A stretch of 64,000 bases of DNA from DASZBX01 sp035943635 (GTDB taxonomy: Bacteria; Actinomycetota; Actinomycetes; Streptomycetales; Catenulisporaceae), in NCBI GenBank assembly GCA_035943635.1, contig DASZBX010000148.1:400106-464105 (forward strand), written 5' to 3'. Below, piece after piece: positions 17,509 to 25,531 of this stretch; positions within the stretch are counted from its first letter, which is position 1, and each line of letters starts with the position of its first letter. A program made the translations under genes and the position numbers. The notes beneath the pieces were generated by a model. The model was given only the letters and a program-made list of their open reading frames with translations. It did not search any database and was not told where the DNA came from.

Positions 17509-18702
17509 TTGAGCGGTGCTGCTTCCGACCCGTCCGGCACGGTCCTGGTGACCGGCGCCGCCCGTCGGCTCGGCGTTGCTCTTCTGCGGGAACTTCGCGA
17601 GCACGGCCTGCCCGGCGGGCGCCCGGTGGGGCGGATCGTCGCGGTGGACGTGCGCGACCCGCGTCCGCAGGACCTGGTCGAGGGGGTCGAGCACGTCCGG
17701 ATCGACCTGCGGACACCGGCCATCGCGACCCTGATCGCCAGGCTGCGGCCGGAGACCGTGCTGCATCTTGATGTCCTCGCCGCCCCCGGCCAAGCCGGGG
17801 GCCGCACGGCGATGAAGGAACGCAACGTCATCGGCACCATGCAGTTGCTCGCGGCCTGCCAGAAGGTGGACAGCGTGCGCCGCCTGGTGGTCAAGTCCTC
17901 GGCCGCGGTCTACGGCTGCGCGCCGAGGGACCCGGCGTTGTTCGCCGAGACCACCGAACCGCACCGGCCCCCGCGCAGCGGCTACGGCAAGGACGTGTCC
18001 GAGGTCGAGGAGTACGCCCGCGGGTTCGCCCGCCGGCGCCCCGACGTCGCGGTCACCGTGCTGCGCTTCGCCGGGTTCCTCGGTCCCGGGGTGGACACCG
18101 CGTTCGCCGACTACCTCGCCCTGCCGGTGCTGCCGACGGTGCTCGGGTTCGACCCGCGGCTGCAGTTCGTGCACATCGACGACGTGGTCCAGGCCGTGCG
18201 CACCGCCGCGGGCGACACGCCTCCGGGCACGTACAACATCGCCGGTTCCGGCACTCTCATGCTCACCCAGGTGGCCCGCCGGCTCGGCCGGCCGACCGTG
18301 CCGGTGCCCCGGTTCGCCACGGCCACCCTGGCCCAGGTGCTGCGCCGGGCCGGCCTGGCCGACTTCCCGCCGGACCAGCTGGACCTGCTGACCTACGGCC
18401 GGGTGCTGGACACCGGGCTGATGAACAGCCGGCTGGGGTTCACCCCGCGCTACACCACCGCGCTGACCGTCCAGGCGCACGCCAAGGCCGCCCGGATCAC
18501 CCCGCTGGTCCCGCCGCGGCTGGTCGAGGGCCTGGCCGACCGGATCACCGGCACCCTGGCCCGCTACGGCGACGAATACCGGTCCGGATACGCGTCGGCT
18601 TACGGCCCCGTCTTCGACCTCGGTGACGAGACCGGCCCCGATGTGCAGTACGGGCCCGGATACGGACCCGACCCTGGCGACGAAGGAGCCGGACATGGCT
18701 GA
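17509..18702 (+). CDS. NAD-dependent epimerase/dehydratase-like protein
   Basis: A 397-residue extended short-chain dehydrogenase. The Rossmann motif VLVTGAARRLG is at ~12; KSSAAVYGCAPRDP (~125) and the YGKD motif (~157) place the Ser and Tyr-x3-Lys-type catalytic group, where Lys follows Tyr at a shorter spacing (Y-G-K), so the catalytic tetrad should be checked. Substrate-domain segments are FVHIDDVVQAV and YNIAGSG. The C-terminal ~50 residues are Tyr/Gly-rich. It uses a TTG start at 17509; no other start precedes the Rossmann motif. The stop overlaps the next gene by 8 bp. The substrate is unknown. Confidence 0.85.
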   Translation: MSGAASDPSGTVLVTGAARRLGVALLRELREHGLPGGRPVGRIVAVDVRDPRPQDLVEGVEHVRIDLRTPAIATLIARLRPETVLHLDVLAAPGQAGGRTAMKERNVIGTMQLLAACQKVDSVRRLVVKSSAAVYGCAPRDPALFAETTEPHRPPRSGYGKDVSEVEEYARGFARRRPDVAVTVLRFAGFLGPGVDTAFADYLALPVLPTVLGFDPRLQFVHIDDVVQAVRTAAGDTPPGTYNIAGSGTLMLTQVARRLGRPTVPVPRFATATLAQVLRRAGLADFPPDQLDLLTYGRVLDTGLMNSRLGFTPRYTTALTVQAHAKAARITPLVPPRLVEGLADRITGTLARYGDEYRSGYASAYGPVFDLGDETGPDVQYGPGYGPDPGDEGAGHG

Positions 18703-19594
18703 TCAGCCGCCGGCCGCCGGCCTGGTGAACACGATCGGGCGGGCCGTGGCCGGACCGGACTGGGAGCGCCGGGCCGCCCGCGGGGTCGCCTTCCTGCGCC
18801 GCCGGATCACCGGGGACTACGAGATCGACGAGTTCGGCTTCGACGCCGAGCTGACCCACAACGTGCTGCTCGGCCCGCTGCGTCCGCTGTACGAGCGCTA
18901 CTTCCGGGTCGAGGCCCGCGGGATCGACCACATCCCGGCCGAGGGCGGGGCGCTGATCGTGGCGAACCACTCCGGCACCCTGCCGATGGACGCCCTGATG
19001 ACCCAGGTGGCCCTGTGGGACCACCACCCGGCCGGCCGGCACCTGCGGATGCTCGCGGCCGACGTGGTGTTCACCATGCCGGTGGTCGGCGAACTGGCCC
19101 GCAAGGCCGGGCACACCCTGGCCTGCGCCCCGGACGCCGAGCGGCTGCTGCGCGCGGGCGAGGTGGTCGGGGTCTGGCCGGAGGGCTTCAAGGGGATCGG
19201 CAAGCCCTTCGCCGACCGCTACCGGCTGCAGCGGTTCGGCCGCGGCGGCTTCGTCTCGGCCGCGCTGCGCACCGGCACCCCGATCATCCCGACCGCGATC
19301 GTCGGGGCGGAGGAGATCTACCCGAAGATCGGCGACATCAAGCCGCTGGCCCGGCTGCTGAACGTGCCGTACGTGCCGGTCACCCCGACCTTCCCCTGGC
19401 TCGGCCCGCTCGGCTTGGTCCCGCTGCCGTCCAAGTGGTACCTGGTGTTCGGCGAGCCGATCGACACCTCCGGCTACGACCCGAGCGCGGCCGACGACCC
19501 GATGCTGATCTTCAACCTGACCGACCAGGTGCGCGAGATCATCCAGGACACGCTCTACCGGCTGCTGCTCCAGCGCCGCTCAGTGTTCTTCTAG
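18695..19594 (+). CDS. PlsC-like 1-acylglycerol-3-phosphate acyltransferase family protein
   Basis: A 299-residue acyltransferase of the actinobacterial type. The block 1 motif is NHSGTLPMD, with a wider His-to-Asp spacing than classical PlsC (H-x4-D). Block 3 is WPEGFKG, and VPLPSKWYLVFGEPIDT follows near the C-terminus. It probably acylates a glycerol-phosphate or related lipid at the membrane face. ATG 18695 has GAAGGAG ten bases upstream, inside the end of the epimerase gene, so the two are translated together. Confidence 0.87.
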   Translation: MADQPPAAGLVNTIGRAVAGPDWERRAARGVAFLRRRITGDYEIDEFGFDAELTHNVLLGPLRPLYERYFRVEARGIDHIPAEGGALIVANHSGTLPMDALMTQVALWDHHPAGRHLRMLAADVVFTMPVVGELARKAGHTLACAPDAERLLRAGEVVGVWPEGFKGIGKPFADRYRLQRFGRGGFVSAALRTGTPIIPTAIVGAEEIYPKIGDIKPLARLLNVPYVPVTPTFPWLGPLGLVPLPSKWYLVFGEPIDTSGYDPSAADDPMLIFNLTDQVREIIQDTLYRLLLQRRSVFF

Positions 19595-19692
19595 GATTGC
19601 GCGCCGGTGGCAACCTTCTGAGGGTTCTGCGGAACCCGGCCGCCGACCGGCGGGTTGGTGGCCGGGCCCGGGGGTGGCGTACATTGCCGGGC

Positions 19693-20115
19693 ATGGGATT
19701 CTTCGACATGTTCGCCGCTCAGAATGCTTATGGCCAGGTCTACGACAACCAGATTCCGCACCCTGAGGTCTCGCACGAACTACTGGCCGGCGCGGCCGGT
19801 TTCGCCGCGATGCACATGTATGAGAAGCACCGCGAATCAGAGGGCATAACCGAGCACCACGAGTTGGGCAAGGAACTGATCGCCGGGTTCGCGGCGGCCG
19901 AGGTGGACAAGCACTTCGAGGCCGGCCGGTTCAACCACCTGGAGCGCGAGCAGGCGCGCATGCAGGCCCAGCAGCAGGCCCAGTACCTGTACGACCAGCA
20001 GTACTCGCAGTACTACCCCGAGGGCTACCCGCAGCAGGGCTACCCGCAGGACGGTTACCCGCAGCAGGGCTATGAGCAGCAAGGCTACCCGCAGCAGGGT
20101 TACCAGCAGTACTGA
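19693..20115 (+). CDS. CipC/DUF3759-like protein with Gln/Gly/Tyr-rich tail
   Basis: A 140-residue protein. Residues 1-100 (MGFFDMFAAQNAYGQVYDNQ, SHELLAGAAGFAAMHMYEKH, KELIAGFAAAEVDKHFE) fit the pattern of fungal CipC (DUF3759), a concanamycin-induced or clock-controlled protein family of unknown function that is mainly known from fungi. Residues ~111-140 are a low-complexity repeat of GYPQQG units. ATG 19693 begins the family's N-terminus exactly; the longer open frame upstream belongs to a shadow of the acyltransferase. There is no signal peptide or membrane helix. It is followed by a hairpin and is convergent with rsbN. Confidence 0.8.
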   Translation: MGFFDMFAAQNAYGQVYDNQIPHPEVSHELLAGAAGFAAMHMYEKHRESEGITEHHELGKELIAGFAAAEVDKHFEAGRFNHLEREQARMQAQQQAQYLYDQQYSQYYPEGYPQQGYPQDGYPQQGYEQQGYPQQGYQQY

Positions 20116-20130
20116 GCCCTGACAGGCAGC

Positions 20131-20158
20131 GAGCGGGCGGCCGCGAGACCGCCCGCTC
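20131..20158. terminator. Hairpin between the convergent CipC-like and rsbN genes
   Basis: GAGCGGGCGG (20131-20140) pairs perfectly with CCGCCCGCTC (20149-20158) around an 8-base loop. It sits between two converging stops and probably ends both transcripts. Confidence 0.75.
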
Positions 20159-20208
20159 CGGCGTTCGCGGAAGAGCGCAGACCGCCGGCTCCGAACGCCC
20201 TACCGCGG

Positions 20209-21363
20209 CTACTGCGGCGGCGGTTCGGTGGCTGCGCCGGTGGCCTCGCCGCCGAGGCCGAGGTTGATCCCGGGCAGCCCGGGCAGCAGCGGCGGGACGT
20301 CCACGCTGGTCGACGGCGGCAGGAACGGCAGCGGCAGCGTGATGCCCATGGTCGGCGGGTCGGTCGGCGCCGCGCCGGTCGGGCTGTGCGTGGTCGCCTC
20401 CGGGGTGCCGCCGGCGGTCGGGGTGCGGCCGGCGCCGGGCGTCGCGGTCCCGGCCGCGGTCGTGCCGCTGCCGGCCGCCGGGGAGGCGTGCCGCGGCCCG
20501 GTGCGGCCGGGCGCGCCGGTCGGCCCGGGCCCGTCCGGGCCGGCCTGCGGGAACCGGCTCTGCTCGGACTCCAGCTGCTGGGCCAGGGAGTCCATCAGCG
20601 CGACGATCTGGGCCGGGCGCCCGCGCAGGTCGTCCGGCAGCTGCCAGGACAGGTCCAGCACCCGCTGCCGCTCGGTCTGCAGGAAGTCGGACAGGGCGTG
20701 CACGGCGGTCTGGTCGTCGTCCGCCTGGACCTGGCCGAGCAGCAGCCGGCCGCCGTCGGCGATCGTGGACTGCAGGTCGTCCATGGTCTGGGCCAGGTAC
20801 TGCGCGGTGGCCGAGCCGGGTTCGTCCACGTCCGGGCGGGCGAGCAGGTCGTCGATCTCGGTCAGCCGGGTGTCCGCGAGCTTCAGGTACTGCCGCCCCT
20901 GGTCGGTCGGCGAGCCGGACATCGACAGCTGCAGGTTCTCGAACATCTTCTTCGCGTTGTACAGCGGGTCCCCGGGCAGCGCGCCGGCCGAGGCGATCGC
21001 GATCCCGCCGACCGAGCCGGTGGCCACCGCGACCCCTATCCCGGCCGCGAGCAGCCGGCGGCGCCAGACCGAGGCCTGCTCGGCCGGGGAGCGCCCGGCC
21101 CGGGAGCCGGACCTGGCCGGGCCCGGCCGCCCGGCGTGCCGCCCGCGCGCGGCCGGGACCGGGACCCGGACCGAGGCCTCGCGGACCAGTTTCTCGCGCA
21201 GGGTCACCCGGAAGGCCTCGTCGATCCCGGGCAGGGCCGGGCCCGCCTCGGCGATCCGGCGGGTCAGTGCGGTCAGGGCGTCGAACTCCGGCTGGGCCGC
21301 TCCGCGTGAGGTGGGGCCCAGCAGCGCCCGGTCGAACTCCTCGGCCGTCTTGCGCTGCGTCAT
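20209..21363 (-). CDS. rsbN: RsbN-like anti-sigma factor for BldN (DUF5667)
   Basis: A 384-residue single-pass membrane protein. Residues 1-100 form the inner part (FDALTALTRRIAEAGPALPG, FRVTLREKLVREA), a membrane segment spans ~104-127 (LLAAGIGVAVATGSVGGIAI), and an outside helical DUF5667 domain follows (SAGALPGDPLYNAKKMFENL), then a Pro/Gly/Thr-rich tail. In Streptomyces RsbN is the membrane anti-sigma factor of BldN and is encoded next to it, as here. ATG 21363 has a strong AAGGAGGT site upstream. The gene is 297 bp downstream of bldN with a candidate ECF promoter between them. Confidence 0.88.
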   Translation of the reverse strand: MTQRKTAEEFDRALLGPTSRGAAQPEFDALTALTRRIAEAGPALPGIDEAFRVTLREKLVREASVRVPVPAARGRHAGRPGPARSGSRAGRSPAEQASVWRRRLLAAGIGVAVATGSVGGIAIASAGALPGDPLYNAKKMFENLQLSMSGSPTDQGRQYLKLADTRLTEIDDLLARPDVDEPGSATAQYLAQTMDDLQSTIADGGRLLLGQVQADDDQTAVHALSDFLQTERQRVLDLSWQLPDDLRGRPAQIVALMDSLAQQLESEQSRFPQAGPDGPGPTGAPGRTGPRHASPAAGSGTTAAGTATPGAGRTPTAGGTPEATTHSPTGAAPTDPPTMGITLPLPFLPPSTSVDVPPLLPGLPGINLGLGGEATGAATEPPPQ

Positions 21364-21563
21364 CTGCCTGCCACCTCCTTGGTGCGATCGTCGTATCGAA
21401 TTATCGGCATACGGTGATACCGGGGAAGACTCGCCACGCCCGGGGTTGGTTGTGCCCGGGTCGGTCCCAGCCATGCCCGAGTGAAGGAAGTTCACTCGGA
21501 CGGGTTGTCCTCGGTCTGTCGGGGCCGGCTGCGGCGTGTCGGGTCGCGTCCGGTCCCGCCGTG

Positions 21564-21593
21564 TCAAACGAGCGGTGGGCGCCCGGGGTTACG
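21564..21593 (-). promoter_or_regulatory. Candidate BldN/ECF-type promoter for rsbN
   Basis: On the minus strand, CGTAAC (21593-21588) is followed after 17 bases by CGTTTGA (21570-21564). The AAC-containing -35 and CGT-containing -10 are typical of ECF sigma factors and, as I recall, resemble promoters used by BldN. It lies between bldN and rsbN and about 200 bp before the rsbN start. This fits the known dependence of rsbN on BldN, but the match is by eye. Confidence 0.5.
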
Positions 21594-21660
21594 GAATTAT
21601 CCCCCAACAGTGGAACACGCCCCGCCCCGGCCGGTCGCCGGCCCGGCCCCGGGCCCGGGA

Positions 21661-22818
21661 TCAGCGCAGATCCACCGGGAGCAGCCGGGCCAGGGTGCGG
21701 ATCGCCCGATACTGCAGGGTCTTGATCGCCCCGTCGTTCTTGCCCATGATCTTCGCGGTCTCGGCCACCGAGAGCCCGTGCAGGAAGCGGAGCGTCACGC
21801 ACTCCTGCTGCTGGGAGTTCAGCTGGGTCACCGCGTCCAGCAGCGCCCGGTTGGACAGGTAGGACAGCACGGAGTCCTCCGGGCTGCACTCCGTCTCGTT
21901 GGAGTCCATCATCTCGCCGGTCGGCACCTCCAGGCGGTACCGGCTGGACTTGAAGTGGTCGGCCACCAGGTTGCGGGCGATCGTGACCAGCCAGGCGCCG
22001 AAGTCGCGGCCCTGCCAGGTGAAGGTGCCGATCCGGCGCAGCGCGCGCAGGAAGGTCTCGCTGGTGATGTCCTCGGCCAGTTGGCGGCTGGAGACGCGGT
22101 AGTACACGTACCGGAACACGGTGTCCGAGTACGCGTCGTAGAGCTGCCCGAAGGCCTCGCCGTCGCCGCCCTGGGCCAGTTTCACCAGGGCCAGCATCCG
22201 CAGCGACTCGGCCTGTGCGGCGTCCGGGCGGCTGAAGTCCGGCGGCGCGGACCCGGCCCGGGCCGGGCCGGCAGACTGCGCGGGCACGGTCGGCCCGCCG
22301 TGGTCCGGGTCGGGGCCGGCCGGGTCGGCGTCGACGTCGGCGTCGGTCACCTCGGCCAGGTCGGGATGGCCGGAGCCGGCGGCCGTGGCGGCCTCGCCGC
22401 CCAGAGCCTCCTCGCCCGGATACCGCCCGGCGGCGGACTGCTGCTCGGAATACGGCTCTTCGGCGTAACGCCCGGCCGGATACTGCCCGGGCTCCGGCTC
22501 GGCCGGCTCGTCCGGGTAAGGGCCCGGGTACTGCCCGGGCAGGGGGGCGTGTCCGGACTGGACGGAACGGTCGTCCGGCCCGAATGCGGCCGGGCGGCCG
22601 TTCTGCCGCGGCGCGGCGGAACGGCTCTCGGGACACTCGCCGGGCAGGGCGGGCCCCGGCCCGGGTCCGGCCGGGCGGCCGGACCCGGGCCGCGGCGGGG
22701 ACCCGGCCGGCTGGGGCGGAACAGTCGACGGCTGCGGGACCGCCGAGGCCGAGATCACGGCCAGGGCAGCCCGGAGACCGGACCAGCCGGCCGTGTCGAC
22801 TCTTACGTCTCGGTGCAC
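21661..22818 (-). CDS. bldN: ECF sigma factor BldN with long N-terminal extension
   Basis: A 385-residue sigma factor that in Streptomyces directs aerial growth genes. Region 2 (AFGQLYDAYSDTVFRYVYYR, then LRRIGTFTWQGRDFGAWLVT and IARNLVADHFKSSR) and region 4 (QQQECVTLRFLHGLSVAETA, MGKNDGAIKTLQYRAIRTLA) match BldN almost residue for residue. The start is GTG 22818 with TTGGAG upstream; its product begins VHRDVRVDTAGWSGLRA, like the N-terminus of S. coelicolor BldN. About 200 residues precede region 2, against roughly 85 in that species, and they are rich in PGQYPGPYP-like and acidic stretches. In Streptomyces the N-terminus is removed by proteolysis. rsbN lies downstream. Confidence 0.93.
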   Translation of the reverse strand: MHRDVRVDTAGWSGLRAALAVISASAVPQPSTVPPQPAGSPPRPGSGRPAGPGPGPALPGECPESRSAAPRQNGRPAAFGPDDRSVQSGHAPLPGQYPGPYPDEPAEPEPGQYPAGRYAEEPYSEQQSAAGRYPGEEALGGEAATAAGSGHPDLAEVTDADVDADPAGPDPDHGGPTVPAQSAGPARAGSAPPDFSRPDAAQAESLRMLALVKLAQGGDGEAFGQLYDAYSDTVFRYVYYRVSSRQLAEDITSETFLRALRRIGTFTWQGRDFGAWLVTIARNLVADHFKSSRYRLEVPTGEMMDSNETECSPEDSVLSYLSNRALLDAVTQLNSQQQECVTLRFLHGLSVAETAKIMGKNDGAIKTLQYRAIRTLARLLPVDLR

Positions 22819-23083
22819 GGGTCTCCAACGGAGCGTAAGCGAACTATCGCTACTTGTAGGGCTTCTTTCACATCGTAGGGAAGACGGGCCCCGAGATGTG
22901 CGGCTTTGGCACGACCGGTGTGTTTTCCCGGCGCGCCCCAAGAGAATACCCTTTGGTGACGAAGAGGTTACTCCCGGTGGCGGAAGTTGCCAGTTGCCAC
23001 CGGACGAGGCGTCCAGGATTCCGGTGCCCGAGCCGAGTTGCCGTCGGTGCGTCGACCTGGTGGCCGCGCCGGTGTCCGGACTC

Positions 23084-23914
23084 CTAGTGCCGGCCCGCGC
23101 GGCGCAGGGCGCCACCGGCGGCGACGGCGCTGACCGTGGCGCCCACGGCCGCCGCGCCGGGTAGGCCGAGCTGCAGCAGCCGCATGCCGGTGCGGTAGTC
23201 CGTCACCGGCCAGCCCACCGAGCGGGCGTGGTGGCGCAGCTTGTGGTCCGGGTTGATCGCGTGCGGGTGGCCGACCGCGGTCAGCAGCGGCAGGTCGTTG
23301 GCCGAGTCCGAGTACGCGTGGCACTCCCCGAGCCGGTAGCCGCACTCCCCGGCCAGCTCCGCGACCGCGGTGGCCTTGGCCGGCCCGTGCAGTATCTGGC
23401 CGGTCAGCCCGCCGGTGTAGACCCCGTCCACCGCCTCCGGCACGGTGCCCAGCGCGCCGGTCAGGCCCAGCTGCTCGGCCACCACCTCGGCCAGCTCCAG
23501 CGGGGCCGCGGTGACCAGCCAGACCGCCTCGTTCCGGTCCAGGTGGGCCTGGGCCAGTGCCCGGGTGCCGGGCCAGATCTTCTCGCTCAGGTACTCGTCG
23601 TAGATGTCCCGGCAGATCTGCCGCATCTGCACCACGCTGTGCCCCCGGACGAACGCCAGGGCCTTGGACCGGGTGGTGTCCAGCTGCTCGTCGCGCTCGC
23701 CCCAGATCCGGAAGCCGACCTGGGCGCAGCCGAACTTCGCCAGCTCGCCCATGCTCAGGAAGTGGTGCGCGGTCAGCCCGCGGGCCAGGTGGAACAGGGA
23801 CGCGCCGCGGATGAGCGTGTTGTCCAGGTCGAAGAACGCCGCGGTGCGCGGGGCGCGGTGCGGTTCGGCGGCTTCCAGCAGAGGCAACCGGGCGGCAGGC
23901 GAACTCAAGACCAT
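23084..23914 (-). CDS. HAD-IB family hydrolase (SerB-like phosphatase)
   Basis: A 276-residue phosphatase of the HAD superfamily. Motif I is FFDLDNTLIRG (nucleophile Asp, acid Asp), motif II is WLVTAAP, motif III Lys lies in HGPAKATAV, and motif IV is HAYSDSANDLPLL. The HAD-IB subfamily includes SerB and phospholipid-precursor phosphatases; the substrate cannot be read here. The C-terminus has a hydrophobic Ala/Gly-rich stretch (LPGAAAVGATVSAVAAGGA) that might be a membrane anchor. ATG 23914 precedes motif I by 28 residues. It lies upstream of bldN on the same strand. Confidence 0.9.
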   Translation of the reverse strand: MVLSSPAARLPLLEAAEPHRAPRTAAFFDLDNTLIRGASLFHLARGLTAHHFLSMGELAKFGCAQVGFRIWGERDEQLDTTRSKALAFVRGHSVVQMRQICRDIYDEYLSEKIWPGTRALAQAHLDRNEAVWLVTAAPLELAEVVAEQLGLTGALGTVPEAVDGVYTGGLTGQILHGPAKATAVAELAGECGYRLGECHAYSDSANDLPLLTAVGHPHAINPDHKLRHHARSVGWPVTDYRTGMRLLQLGLPGAAAVGATVSAVAAGGALRRAGRH

Positions 23915-24136
23915 GTATCAGACCATACTCGCGTCCCTCTAACTCCACGTTCGTTTTGCCTTCCATCTCGGTGAAAGACCAGCGACCAAAGCACGCTGCG
24001 AGGGCGCTGCGCACGCGGGCGTACGGCGCGCGGGCCCGGTTGGGCCGCGCGGGTGCGGATGGTCGGGTCCCGGCCCGGCCCGCGCCGCCCGGCTGCTTCC
24101 CGCGCCCGCCCGCGGCCGCGGGATTATCATGGCGGC

Positions 24137-24403
24137 ATGCGGTGGAAGTTGCAGGGCGGGCGGCCGGACGGACCGAGGATCACGCTGATCGGGAAGCCGG
24201 GCTGCCACCTGTGCGACGACGCCCGGGCCGTGGTCAGCCGGGTCGCGGCCGACCTGGCCGTGGACTGGGTGGAGCTGGACATCGAGCAGGACCCGGCACT
24301 CGCGGAGAAGTACTGGGAGAAGATCCCGGTGATCCTGGTCGACGGGAGCCCGCACGACTTCTGGCGGGTGGACGAACGCCGGCTGCGCGCAGCGGTCGGC
24401 TGA
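24137..24403 (+). CDS. Glutaredoxin-like / DUF836 thiol protein
   Basis: An 88-residue thioredoxin-fold protein with the redox motif KPGCHLCDDA (C-x-x-C near residue 23), the strand VDWVELDIEQDPAL and the cis-Pro segment KIPVILVDG. Its size and motif match glutaredoxin-2-like proteins encoded beside rex in actinomycetes. ATG 24137 starts the fold; an upstream in-frame extension looks non-coding. Confidence 0.88.
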   Translation: MRWKLQGGRPDGPRITLIGKPGCHLCDDARAVVSRVAADLAVDWVELDIEQDPALAEKYWEKIPVILVDGSPHDFWRVDERRLRAAVG

Positions 24404-24586
24404 CCCGGGCCGCCCGACGGCCGGCCGAGCCGGCGCAACACTGCTCAGGAAACGTTCAGCCAGCTGTGACGTGAGTCGCAGTCGGAGCCCGCGGGCGCCG
24501 CCGAAAGGCAGGTTGACCTGCGGGGACGACCCGAAGGCGGCCCTTGCGGCACAAAGTCGACTTTCCTAACGATCCGGACAGGTACT

Positions 24587-24604
24587 TTGTGCGCGCGTTC
24601 ACAA
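24587..24604. promoter_or_regulatory. Rex operator (ROP) upstream of rex-hemACDB
   Basis: TTGTGCGCGCGTTCACAA is an 18-bp site with TTGTG and CACAA arms and an 8-base centre; the symmetry extends to CTTTGTG and CACAAAG (24585-24591, 24600-24606). It matches the known Rex operator pattern (TTGTG-N8-CACAA) and sits about 100 bp before rex. The rest of the 300-bp gap 24404-24703 holds no gene; a second perfect palindrome, AAAGTCGACTTT, lies at 24553-24564. Confidence 0.85.
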
Positions 24605-24703
24605 AGTCCTACGCTGTCGGAAGTGCTGAGTGAGTACCAGCAAGTCGTGAGCTCGGCACCCGCGTGAGCACCTCATCAACCGAAGCAGTCCGGCAGGAGC
24701 ACG

Positions 24704-25531
24704 ATGGCAGCATTGCGCAGAGCGCACTCCGCAGATGCTGAGGTATCCCGGCGCAGCGCCTCGTCGACCATCCCCGAGGCGACCGTGGCGCGCCTGCCGG
24801 TCTACCTCCGCGCGCTGCACGGCCTGGTCGAGCGGGACACCGCCACAGCCTCCTCGGAGGAGCTCGCGGCCCTGGCCGGGGTCAACTCCGCCAAGCTGCG
24901 CAAGGACCTGTCCTACCTCGGCTCCTACGGGACCCGCGGGGTGGGCTACGACGTCGAGTACCTGATCTACCAGATCTCCCGCGAACTGGGCCTGAGCCAG
25001 GACTGGCCGGTGGCCATCATCGGGATCGGCAACCTGGGCCACGCCCTGGCCAACTACGGCGGCTTCGTCAGCCGCGGCTTCCGGATCGCGGCCCTGCTGG
25101 ACGCCGACCCCCGGCTGTCCGGCAACCGGGTGGCCGGACTGGTGATCCGGCACATCGACGAACTCGACGAGGTGATCGCCGAGACCGGCATCTCGATCGC
25201 GGTGATCGCGGTCCCGCCGCAGGCCGCCCAGTCGGTGGCCGACCGGCTGGTGGCCAGCGGGGTCACCTCGATCCTGAACTTCGCCCCGGTCGTGGTCACC
25301 GTGCCGGACGGGGTGGACCTGCGCAAGGTCGACCTGTCCATCGAACTGCAGATCCTGGCCTTCCACGAACAGCGCAAGACCGCCGCGCTGCCCGCCCCGC
25401 TCGCCCGCCGCCCGGCCCGCCCGGCCCGCGCGCCGCGGGAGGACCCGGTCAACCCCGATCCGGCGGACCCGGACCCGGCCGCCGGCGCGGCCGCGCCGGA
25501 CGCCCTGCATGATGAGGTGTTGCCAGCATGA
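24704..25531 (+). CDS. rex: Redox-sensing repressor Rex
   Basis: A 275-residue NADH/NAD+ sensor that represses respiration and heme genes when NADH is low. The N-terminal winged helix (LPVYLRALHGLVERDTATAS, LAGVNSAKLRKDLSYLGSYG, GTRGVGYDV) is followed by a Rossmann domain with GIGNLGHALANYGGF (~108) and ends in FAP and VDLSIELQILAFH. The last ~45 residues are a Pro/Ala-rich tail. ATG 24704 has GGAG at good spacing. The stop overlaps hemA (ATGA), so Rex probably controls itself and the heme genes through the upstream operator. Confidence 0.97.
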   Translation: MAALRRAHSADAEVSRRSASSTIPEATVARLPVYLRALHGLVERDTATASSEELAALAGVNSAKLRKDLSYLGSYGTRGVGYDVEYLIYQISRELGLSQDWPVAIIGIGNLGHALANYGGFVSRGFRIAALLDADPRLSGNRVAGLVIRHIDELDEVIAETGISIAVIAVPPQAAQSVADRLVASGVTSILNFAPVVVTVPDGVDLRKVDLSIELQILAFHEQRKTAALPAPLARRPARPARAPREDPVNPDPADPDPAAGAAAPDALHDEVLPA

